Notes under the pieces: generated by a model | Told to the model about the DNA's origin: nothing | The model's database searches: none | The model's input: only the letters and a program-made list of their open reading frames with translations | NCBI RefSeq assembly: GCF_008831285.2 | Contig: NC_045138.2 | Span: 25,145,934-25,205,933 of the forward strand | DNA: 60,000 nt | Reading direction: 5' to 3' | Source of the DNA: Nymphaea colorata | Lineage: Eukaryota; Streptophyta; Magnoliopsida; Nymphaeales; Nymphaeaceae | Program-made: the position numbers and the translations under genes | Shown: one piece after another, positions 26,427-37,322 of the stretch | Layout: the number at the start of each line of letters is the position of its first letter | Numbering within the stretch: the stretch's first letter is position 1

Positions 26427-28340
26427 CCAAAAAGAAAACAACTGATGCAAACAAAATAAAAACAAAAAAAATGAAGGGAAATAATTGAGGCGTAAGAAAT
26501 TTAAAAATGTACATTAAAACAATGGGCCACATTTTTTTTAATAAAATATGGCGTGAATGGCCCTACTTTACAGTGTGCGCAATGAAGCAGTGGTTCATAA
26601 TAATTTTATGATATTTAAAAAGTTTACCTGCCTCTTCCGTCGTTTGACATTTTCAAGAAACTTCAAGGGCGTTCTTGTCCGTGACAAATTATCCCTCGGA
26701 CTTGTTCCGACCAAACGATTTCTCGAGAAGTAAAATCTTCGCCGCTTTTCTTTTTTCCCGATGTCATAATTCTGTAGGATGCTGAAAGTCTAAAGTTATT
26801 TTATTAAAAATTCATGAAAAAAAAAAGTTAAGTGCTCTGCTTTTTTTATACGTCAAAACTAGTTTGAGCTTTGAATTTCAGAGTTTCTTATTTCTGTATT
26901 GTGTGACATTCCACATTCATATGTGGAGCCAAAATCACGAGTCGACAAGCATATATCATTTTTGGTACACTTTGATAGTTGGAAAAAATGAGATGCAACC
27001 CAATAATGTTTGCCAATTTGATTAAATGCAGCTGGAAATAGATGTACTCGTCGATATATTCAATTTATCAAATGTTTGTTCAAATTCAGATTTGAATGCC
27101 AACGAATAAAAGTATCTAGCAATCCAAATCCAACTAACTTTTAAATTCGTAATTTCAATCTATTCAACACACGTTTACTTTTTACTTCCGAATCAAATCC
27201 AAACTTATGTTAAGAGCCAATTTGGAAATATATGAACATTAGATATAAGATATTTACTTGAAACTGTATCGGTATTTTATCAAAATATTTATTTAAAACT
27301 GAATCGGAAGTGAATCAACTGTCATTTCTTAAATGTGATCAAATTTCTTGTTTGGACGTTATTTTTTTCGTATCCAACATTTTTTAAAGCCGAATCCAAT
27401 CAATGGACATTAAATCGTACGAACTTCTTTGTTGAATGGGTGATATTTTATGAATGTAATGCATTGCCTCAATGTTTTACGTCGTTCACATAAAGCATAT
27501 TGTGCAGGTCTCGTAAATTTATGCGCTCTTTGGAATAACATATGATCTTTATCATTCTGTTTTCCGCTACAATAAGCAAGTTCAAGGAGGAGAAAAGAAG
27601 ATGTGATTATTTTCTTGAGACTGGCGTCAGCTATAAAGGCTAGTAACCTACAGGATCTGGATATAGATCCACAGCCACATGGTTCAAATCGAGGTCCAGA
27701 TTGGAGTTCTGATTTCATGTGCCCCAACTCCCAAGGTCTAGATAATTTTTAAAAAATATGGATGTTCGCATTGTTTTTCTTTAAAGCAATTTTGAGTATG
27801 CATAGTTTTGATGTTTGAAATCTTGCTAGAAAGGATTTAAGTTGGGCGTACTCCCTGACAAGGACGGGAGACTGCAAAAAAATTTATCAATAACTAGTCA
27901 GCTATTAATTGTCGTGGTAGCTCTGTTTCTTCTTCAGGACTATTTAAAAGCAAGTGATTCGTGTGAGCATTTAAATATTGTTCGATAGATCTTTTTCATG
28001 TACCCAGCAAATGTGAAGTCCTTTGAAAGTAAAGTAAATTCTTTTACAGCAACTGCTTGAATTTATCGAATGGTTTAGAAACGCAAATACTCAAATAAAA
28101 AAAATATTGAAGTTGACTTGAAAAAAGTATTTTTTTCATAAGAGAACAAAATGACATTTTTTTTAGTTGATCTATTTGCAATTTCACTTTTCTCTCTCTT
28201 TTATCGTACCTCATGTTTTTTCTTTTATAGTGTTTTTGACGCTACATGATCTTCTTTTATTCTTACTTTTTCAAACTTGTCTTCCATTCGCCTTCTTCTT
28301 CTCTATTGTCTTTCTCTTCACTTGCTTTTTCCTTGGTGTC
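26427..28340. other. Intergenic DNA with a degenerate repeat at about 27050-27410
   Basis: Between 27050 and 27410 words such as TCAAATTCAGATTTGAATGCC, TCCAAATCC and GAATCGGAAGTG recur, resembling the GATGTCAAT repeat family seen elsewhere, but I cannot set its ends. I support no gene. A poly-pyrimidine stretch covers about 28185-28330. Confidence 0.4.
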
Positions 28341-28462
28341 ATGACTAGAGTTTGTGGCCTATATCCTCTTTGTGGCGCATTTGGGAGGAACGCAACAACC
28401 AGGTCTTCGGGGCGCATCCTGATGGTCAGATTCTATGGCACGCCTTATATAAGGGATGTCTA
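28341..28462 (+). mobile_element. LINE (non-LTR retrotransposon) C-terminal remnant
   Basis: Read in one plus-strand frame, this stretch gives WPISSLWRIWEERNNQVFG and then a short tail ending at a TGA (28460-28462). A W.IW.ERN.R.F motif is the hallmark of the end of plant LINE reverse-transcriptase proteins, in the cysteine-rich C-terminal region. No upstream reverse-transcriptase core is visible, so only the 3' end of the element is left. Such 5' truncation is normal for LINEs. The frame is non-functional. Confidence 0.6.
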
Positions 28463-31330
28463 ACTTGATATGATGCTATGGCACCATCTTTTGTTTGTTG
28501 CTAGGTGACTCTACCACTTTGTCTATCCACTTTCTACCCACCTTCCTTATTATGTTTTATTGTACTGTTGTCTTGTATATTTTATTTTTCTATTTTATTT
28601 TTGTGATTTGTTCTTATATTTAAGGGACTGGAGTGCCATTTTGACTCTATGGGCACTCTATCTATTGTCATTCTTCAAATGTTCGATGGTCTTTCTGTTC
28701 AAAGTGGGTCTGTGTATCTTATAAATTTGCCACATTTTCAAAGGATGAGGAAACGATTTGCTGTAGCCACTAGATGCAGATCCAGCTCTAGATTTCAAGA
28801 GAGATCAGCTATTATAATTTATTATGCCAAGTGACACCAGTCCAAAAGAATCCGACACCTATGGCAATATAATAAACTGAACCTCTCTGATCGAATTTGT
28901 CTTTTTTGTTTTTTTCAAAGCTCTAACCAATCGAAATGAAACTCGCAGTCAGTAACTGCATAAATCCATCCCGTTCACCGAATGAGTTTCTTTTACAGTG
29001 CAGCTTTGGAGTGATTACATTGGTATTCATGTTTTACTCCAACATATTCAAATGCACATTTTTGAAGTATGAAAAGTCAACTTCATTTGTACATTTCGAG
29101 TGCTCAAGAAGGGAGATTTTACGTACAAGTCACTTTAATTAGTTTAGGAAACCTATGGTTGAAATGCAACAACTACAACTTTAGACGTACTTTTCTCTAC
29201 CTTATTTCAAGTGTCTTAACTATGTAAAAGCGGGTTCATTTATATCTCAAATTGCCAATGGATTATTTTTTTTTTTTTTTTATAGAGAAATGCGGTTGAA
29301 AGTATGGGAGAAAATACGACAAAGATTAGTGGGACAGTGAAGACAACGCTCATAAATGTGGGATCCAGATGTCTTTTGGTGAACCAGCAATGAGATTATT
29401 GAAGGCAGTTTTTTAATTTTTTCAATCAAGAAGTTTCAGAGGCCAATCTGTTCCCTGTGAGGACAAGAGTGAGGACAAGAGTGACTCCCACCAAGAAAAC
29501 ACATCATAAGAAACCATAATGGTAGAATTTAAACTTGATCCGCAGAATGATATTCGCTTTTTATTACCACCTGTGGTAGTCTTGGATGGTAAACCAAATC
29601 TTTACAAGTCTTAAACTCTACCTCTCAGGCGTTTGGCATAGCTGATCAAACCAATAACCAGTGAAAGTTCGATTTCCGTAGGCATCAATCCTCTCTGCAA
29701 GCCAATCCAGTCTTAAACCTTCAAGACAAGGTGGCAAGCCAATCCAGTCTTTGACCTTCAAGACAAGGTGGAGAAGAAGGGGAGCCTCAGCTTTTCGTTC
29801 CTCACCGGAACAAATCCTGAATTCTAAGTCAAAGAAGCCGATAACATGAAAAAACTTGGATGCCGTGCAACAAAAGATGGTTTTTTTATTATTATTATAG
29901 ATGTATTTTCTACACGCCAAAAAATATCCTCACTGAATTTAGATGAAGTGGATTTTCAACTTTCCCTATCACAAACCTTTTTTATTCGACGTGATATTTC
30001 AGGTCAGGATAATCGTTCCCCCCCCCCAACCCCAAATCAATGGCTTTCAAGAAATATCGAACAGCCACAACCGGGTAATAGCCCGTGGACAAAATTCGGG
30101 TAAATGAACGCATTGAACACGGATAACATTTGATTGTTAAATACAATATATAACTTTATAAAGATGAGAGAAAAAAAATCTCATACAGAAAAAACTTTAA
30201 AAAATCTTAAAGTACTAATCTCACATAAGATATTGAGAAATTCACAGTTAAGAGATCACTTGGCTATACCTTTCCAGACAACCAAAATGTTTAAACACCT
30301 TCGTCATTTCTTTCATGCCACCCAGAAAGAGAGACTCCTCGGGATAGACCGGGGGTAAGCCCACTCCACACTGCCTGAACTGACTATTTGCGCTGCCCAT
30401 CATTTGGCACATGGCACAGCACAGAGAGAGAGAGAGAGAGAAGACATATATACTAATAACCGTACCATGCCACTTTCCTTTTCCTTTTCTGAAAAGAGAT
30501 TAAAACCACTTACAAGTCTGGAAGAACCCTTTTTTCAAAAATGATGGATATTAACCTCACGCCACTGCTTGGTAGTTGTCAGCAAGTGTGGCATACATCA
30601 GGAAAAATTCAGAAACATGATGTTCATATCTAAAATTAGGCTGAGAGAGAGAGAGAGTGTGTGAGAAAGAGAGAGAGAGAGAGAGAGAGACTACGACCAT
30701 GTTCATCCATGTTAGACAGATCATAGGCATTCATGCAGCACCATGCAGGACTGCTAAAAAACAGGATAGTTTCTCGTCCTAGAGAGCTTAGACAAAGAAT
30801 TGCCTTGCAGACTAGAGGCACCGTGTTGCCCAGGAAATACAAAATTATGATTTGCTATGTACTTATCTTAAACAACCAACGATTCTTTAACCAAAGCTAT
30901 AAGACTCCCCACCCTTACAGGGTGCTGCAAATATTCGAAACGTTAGAAGCCATAACACACCGACGATCGGAAAATATTACACCACCGGAGAAATGGTCTT
31001 CGTACACTGGGTACCCTCTGAACCGTCCCAACCAAGCAGCATTATCATGCTGACACAATCCTACAAACCAAAAGTTCAAAATTAAAAATAAAATAAGCTA
31101 AGGACAGAGAATGAGGGCTGCATGCTTCAAGTCAAGAAAACTAGCTAAATACTAAAATAACTCCATGAGCAGAAACACCTCCATTTCAACACATGCACAA
31201 AAATATCGATCCACGATATATATCAGTACACTAATTAGGGAACCGTAGTATCAGCACCACAAGCAAATCATGAGTCAAGAAAATAATTTCATAGAACCAT
31301 CACGGAGATTGATATATGATAACCAAAAAA
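28463..31330. other. Intergenic DNA and 3' region of the S15 gene
   Basis: GA microsatellites lie at about 30421-30440 and 30642-30690, and poly-T and poly-C runs at about 29265-29281 and 30017-30026. The 30700-31050 part may belong to a spliced 3' UTR of the S15 gene: a good acceptor (GTGTCAG) ends at 31050 on the minus strand. No separate gene is supported. Confidence 0.4.
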
Positions 31331-31332
31331 GC

Positions 31333-32795
31333 TCACCTGTTCGCCCTCACGTCTGGATTATCTCTCAAACCAAGCTTAGAAAGACAAAGGCAGTATGATT
31401 CCCAGTCCGTTCTCCGTAAGTATCTCAATAGCTTCTTCCTCCTCCCAACCATCGATTGGAGCCCTTTCCTAGAGTGTTTATCCTGCCATAAGAACAAATG
31501 CACACATCAAATGCTATTTGACTTGGTCATCAACATGACAAGATAGTAACTGTAAAGTGGCCAAAACAATAATTCCAATTTTAGAGTATGATCAGTTATT
31601 GCTGACTAAGAAAACTACACATTAAGACTGCCATGCAGTATCATATATCAGGAGATAAAATTGGTCATTGTTAGAGGGCATCTGCACAAGTCTCTCAACA
31701 ATGCATGCTTATTGTCAAAGGACACAATCTCACGTAGGTGCAGGTGTCTTTGCATAAAGCACAACAGAAAACCACTATTACAAGAACATGGGTACAGAAA
31801 GGAAGGCATCATACATATACAATCGATGTATGCATGCATGTCTTTGTTTCTGTACAAAGACATTACACAGGCAAGCATGAGTGGGTCATTCTCCATCCAT
31901 CTGATGTATATATGCATGTCTTCATTTCCGTACAAAGGCAGATATTGAAACAGGCATTAATGGGCCATTCCCCACCAAGTCTTGTTGAAAAATAGATCGG
32001 CCATACAATGCCAGAGGATGATACACTGCTTGAATAAAAAAGGCAGCTTGCAAGAAGATCTGACGTCCATTCTTTTTTGTTCACATGACTGAATAAATTT
32101 TCAACAAAACAAAAATGTCCAATATGCATACCAAATGTCTGACACTTTCATGTTCAAGAAGAGCTGTTTCAACAAAAGCAATCAGCAAAGATAGGACCAT
32201 CTGGATTGTCCATGTAACATATACTGTCCAAAGTGAAGGGCCTATATATGTCCTCCGTGCTGATTTAAGGCTTTAAAGATGCCTTTCCAGAATTAAGTAA
32301 TTTCAAGGACATGTCAGACCAGATAAGCCTCAAGGCAACACCTATGAAACTGTTATTGCTATTCAAACATTCCATAGAACAGTGCACTTCTTTTGATCAT
32401 TTGCCTTCCTAAGTCCTCTTCACTATTGAAATCATATTTGGGAAAACAAACTGCGAAAAGTGGACTAGAAGAAAGATCAGGAATTATTCCTAGGGTCATA
32501 GGTCCTTTGATGGCATTCTATGCCTTCCACCGCACATGCTTACAGAAGTGAAAAGTCTTGAAGTTGGACCAAGGCACCCTTGAGACAGAACCAGAAAAGA
32601 AGCACATAAGGTAATATTCATAAAGTAAATAACTAAACCTGCACAATCAGAACGGTGTAATGACTTCAGTGATCAAGACAAGCATAAAGTCAAGTCAATC
32701 AACTTATATTTACCTTTTTATGCAAAACGGATGATAAATGCTTAATCTTTGTCGTAAGCACTGCAACTGCAATAAATGAAGTTTTAGGAGCATCA

Positions 32796-32826
<31 letters not shown>

Positions 32827-33304
32827 TGAAAAAAAAAAATCAACCACACAACAATGACATTAGACATCATTCATAACACACGTCCCCCAGGCCCCAACCC
32901 AGCCCACCACCACCAAAACAAACGAGAATACAATCCATATCTATAATACATTGATTTTGGTGAACAAACAGATGCAATTTCATTATTTCAGAAGGCACAT
33001 AGGAAAGCATCATCCTAGTAGTCAAAAGCATGCCTAGGCCCTAGCTGCTTACCTTATCAACTAGGCTGGCCCACCTAAGCCAAAATCTTTTTCCTCCTAC
33101 TACCTTTTCTCATGCTTTTTCTTCTCCTCAATGAAAAGAAACCATTTGGTGCTGGATTTTGGAGGAAAACCCAGCAACAATGCAATGCTTGAAAGGAAAA
33201 AGGTCATCTGACTCATCATTGCCACCTGGTTTGAATCACTAGATCAACAGAAGAAGAAATATGGTGTGGTGGGAACATCCTCACTTAATCTAACTGGTAG
33301 CATA

Positions 33305-33349
<45 letters not shown>

Positions 33350-33441
33350 ATCAGGTTTGGATGGAGAAATCCTCTGTCCTCTCACAGCATACCAGCCCAT
33401 GCAATGCAGCACGTGACTGTGATTGGACAGAGCTCAAAATG

Positions 33442-33483
<42 letters not shown>

Positions 33484-35331
33484 CAGGCACACCCTAAATG
33501 GTCTCTAGAACTATGCAAGTTAAGCAAGATACTCTCCACCTATTGCAGTCGATTCGATTTAGTATCCATGCTGTCTGTAGTTGGTTCTCAAATCATTATG
33601 GACTATGAACTGTTCCTGCTTTAAGAAATTTTGGAAAAAATGATGAAAAAGAATCTCTGGTTAACACCTTAATGTGATAAATGCAATTCTGCATTTTGAA
33701 ATAGCATGTTTTTATCTTATCAAACAATATCATGCAAGCCAAACAAGACTACCTCAGATATCCAAAGTACGAATGTATTTTACCTAAAAAAGATTTGCCA
33801 TGATATCATCCCAAAATAACTAATAATTTAGAGTCCTTAGCAAACAGAGGCATTCAGATATTCAAATGGAAATCCATGATAGTGTTGTACAATCTAGATG
33901 CTAAAGTAGATTTCAATATCTTACCTTGAACCCGTGAAGATCCACAATCTGATTCAGACATTTTAAACTCTTCCCTGACCTTCTGAAGCTCCAACTTGAG
34001 CTTCTCCGATGAAGACATGTTATCAGGATGGAAGTACTACAAAGAAGAAAGACAAAGAAATATAAAGCATCATTGAGGAAGTATCCTGACCATTGGAAAA
34101 AGAAATGCTGAAAGCATGCAATTAATATAAGAAATGAAAAATCTCCGGGCATGTGGAAGGAGAAATTGTTGTCAATGAGAGAAGCATGCAGAGGGTAAAC
34201 TAAAATAACAAACATCAAGATGCAACTTCTGGTCATAAAAGAGGTGCCTAAAAACATACAGAAAAAAGTAGATTGACCAATACTATTTCCAACCTTCTCT
34301 TAGGACTATAACGGAAGGTCTGATCTGATGGCAAGATATGAAATGTTTCCCTACTATCTCCACTGGCTACTGCTGAATATGCCTGAACAATTAAACTAGT
34401 TACCTCATTTTTAACCAAGACTTTGGATTTCTGAAGACAGTCACAAGTTGCATTTGAGCTCATCATTTTGGAACAAATATGGATTTTATTCACAACCTGG
34501 ATACAACTCTGGCCAGGACCTCACAATGAGCAACAAACACACACGTTCCTTACCATAGACACTTCCCGGTCCTATGTCTGGTAAAAGAGATCAAACCTAT
34601 CCAAAGTCCAGGAAGCATATTGCATGGAAACTAGATGTTCACTTAAAAAGGTGGAGTACATACTGAAGAAGACTTCACTCTTAACCCTAGTAGATTCATG
34701 TCCATTCTGTCTTTTCTTTTCTTAATCCACCTTGACAAAGAGAACAAGTTGGCTTATGAAAAAGGCAAGCTCAAGAAAATTTTGGCTGCCCTCTTGAAGT
34801 ATGTTATGCAAATTTACCCGTTCAGCTTCAACCAATTTATTAGATACTAATCATATATGTTTTAGCTTAAGATAAAAGCTAAGCTTCTTCACAACTACTT
34901 CGGAAAAAGTCAGGTTTTTAAGAATCTCTTCTACTCTATTATAAAGAAATCACAGAAAAAATTATGCATAATACGATTTGAACCCAAACATCCAACTGAT
35001 TCATTGGAGGCTCCAAAATATTTTGATATGCATGATTGAAAAAAGAAGGTATCTGCCCAAGAAAAATGTAAATAAATCATCAACTGGAGAATAAGATAAA
35101 AACAGAATTCTAGAAGCAGGTAAGTTTGCTTGATAAGTGACCTTTTCAACTAGATCATCTTTAGGGGGTGAAAGCATATAGCTAGGAGTCACTTGCCCAC
35201 CCAACTGACCCAATAATGCCAGTCTCTGCACTACAAACAATAAAAGTAAGATAAGGGAAGGAACTGCATATATATCCCCTATAAATTGATTTAGCCTGAC
35301 AAGTCAAAACAACTATGTGGATGTGCACATG

Positions 35332-35375
<44 letters not shown>

Positions 35376-37211
35376 GGATTGTCGACAGCAGAGATCCAAA
35401 ATGAGGTGACTGTGTGCACAGAGATTCTAAAAAACCAAGCCAACAACACATGAAGCATACAACAAACTACAAATCTAGACCCACAGTCAGCTGACTGTGG
35501 GATGTACAGGGAGATTCTAGAAATCAAGCCAGCCAGAATTTGAAAAACAAATAAGACCTCAATGCCATTGATCCATGGATTTACCAGTTCTGAAGTAATT
35601 TGGCCTCCGTTTTCAGCAGCTTACATTTTCCTTTCTTTTTTTTCAACAAAGGAGAAGGAAATAGTGAATATTGGGTTATTGAACACCTAGAATTTGCACG
35701 TATGACGGGCCAAGGGCATGGTGACAAAATGTCCTTTCCTCATAAATAATCTCAAAAACATGATATTTTGAAAAGAAACCATTTTCACAAGATATGTATT
35801 TTATATGCATAACTGACGGACTACTTTTCAAACGATTAATAGCTGCAATTTTGTCGAATTTCATGCAACAAATGTGAGAAAATCTACGACATCCATCCAC
35901 GATGGCAATTGCAATGTAGTTGCTTAACCAAAATTCCTTTTGAGGTGACATGCTAAAACTGAAAGAATTCTGGCAACTGTAAATCGAATTTGCAATAATT
36001 TGATTGAATATTTCCTTCAAGAAAGAACTCATTACGGAAGAGCACCTAAAGAAGAAAGACTTCTGCAGGACGTTCGACTAAAGATACTCATATTCAGCAT
36101 CATTAATCAATTTTACATACTTGAAAAACAAAGAGAACCCACCAACACGCAGTTAAATGAATTGAATCGAAAAAACTCGGCAGTAAAAGAGTGAAAACGG
36201 AAAATTGATACACATACTCGAAGTCTTCGCTGCTTCGGCATGTTGAGACGTGCGCAATTGCAACAAGCTATCCCGTAGATCAGCATAGGACACCGCATCA
36301 GTCCTCGATTGCGTCTCCTTCTCCTCCATCTCCCTCAACCTCCTAAGCCTGTCATTGAGCTCGACAAGCGAGAACCCACTCCTACCCTTCAATTTCACCT
36401 CTGGCCGGAGCATCCTCAGCTTCTCCCCCAGTTGCCCGTAGGTATACATCTTGACGAACTCCGTCCTCCGCGACTCCGACGCCGCAGCTTTCTCCCCCAA
36501 CTCCTTGCCGAAGATCGACGGCGGAAGTGTCTCCGGCACCCGCCGAATCCTCATTTTCGTGCCCAGGGGCTGTTCTCCCGCCTGCGGCTTCAAGCTATCC
36601 CTAAACGCTCGAAGAGAGAGCGGCTGCTCCGGCGCCTCCTTAGCTCGCTCCTTATCAGACATGCGGATCTGCTGGAGGCTCTCGCGGATCGCGTCGAGCG
36701 TCAGCCTCGCTGGCTTCTGCTCGTCACCCGGCCCCTCCCCTCCTGCCTTCTTCCCCATGACGCTGCTCCTGTAAAGCTCCTGGAATGACAAAGGCGGCTT
36801 CTTCTCGTCTCCCGCATTGCCCTTAGGAGGAGGCGGTGCTGAACGCCGCCGGAATTCGGCGAGGTTCTGGCGGATCTCATCCAAAGAGGCGATCCTGGAA
36901 GGCCGCCGTGAGAACAAGAAATCCGGAGGCTCGACAGGAGATGAGGAAGACGCTATGGGTTCGCGAGGAGGGGATGGCCGGCGGAGGCGCGACTTGACGT
37001 CGTCAAAAAGCGACGACGACGATGGCAACTGAGACGAGTGTTGTTTGGTGGAGCTGTCCGACTGCCCACCACCTTCTCCTCCCGCACCATTGCCGTCGTT
37101 AGGATCGGAGGAGGAAGAGGAAAGGCGGCGGAGGAGGAAAAGCTGGTGCAGCTCCGGGTCGGAAACCGAGCCCACCCTACATTTCCATTTGAGTCTGTGG
37201 AGAAGCGCCAT
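31333..37211 (-). CDS. Ribosomal protein S15 (uS15 family), probably mitochondrial, with long N-terminal extension
   Basis: There are five exons, 37211-36218, 35230-35142, 34036-33925, 32766-32714 and 31482-31333, encoding 465 residues. S15 binds small-subunit rRNA early in assembly. The S15 fold spans about residues 362-456, with YFHPDNMSSSEKLKLELQKV, then TTKIKHLSSVLHKKDKHSRKGL and RRKKLLRYLRRTDWESYC. The first exon adds about 330 residues rich in Ser, Pro and Arg. Its basic start (MALLHRLKWKCR) looks like an organelle-targeting peptide, and it contains repeated SLxxIRxxL/SFQEL-type short helices. Plant mitochondrial S15 proteins are known to be long like this. I chose the start at 37211 for that targeting peptide, although the frame stays open up to 37322. 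Exon 2 begins at an unusual GTAG|TGCAG acceptor, which the reading phase requires. The stop codon overlaps a strong 5' splice site, so a longer C-terminus is possible. Confidence 0.9.
31825..31980. repeat. Imperfect 78-bp tandem duplication in S15 intron 4
   Basis: A unit starting GATGTATGCATGCATGTC at 31825 is followed at 31903 by GATGTATATATGCATGTC and a diverged copy of the rest, including TCTGTACAAAG/TCCGTACAAAG and GGGTCATTC/GGGCCATTC. The many differences show that it is old. Confidence 0.7.
32796..32823. repeat. Microsatellite (AT)n in S15 intron 3
   Basis: About 13 AT units start roughly 30 bases beyond the 3' splice site of intron 3 (read on the minus strand), within the intron. Confidence 0.9.
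33302..33480. repeat. Two long (TA)n tracts framing a 95-bp insert in S15 intron 3
   Basis: TA tracts at 33302-33348 and 33444-33480 enclose about 95 bases of normal composition. The tracts can pair with each other and fold into a long stem. The arrangement resembles an insertion into an existing TA tract, but I see no inverted ends in the enclosed piece. Confidence 0.75.
35332..35377. repeat. Compound microsatellite (CT)n(CA)n in S15 intron 1
   Basis: About 13 CT units run straight into about 10 CA units, inside intron 1 of the S15 gene. Confidence 0.93.
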
Positions 37212-37322
37212 GAAAGCTAAAACCCTCACTCCCCGAGAAAACGATGCTAGGGCATCATGAAAATTTATCGCAGAATAGACGAAGCCGCTTCCCGCTTCCC
37301 GTTTCCCGCTAAATGGGTCCAC

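Noticed and set aside
27660-27710. GGTTCAAATC, resembling a tRNA B-box
   Set aside because: No matching A-box at the right distance and no acceptor stem, so it is not a tRNA.
36309-36788. 159-codon plus-strand open frame
   Set aside because: Antisense to S15 exon 1, which has family similarity and splice-linked exons on the minus strand.
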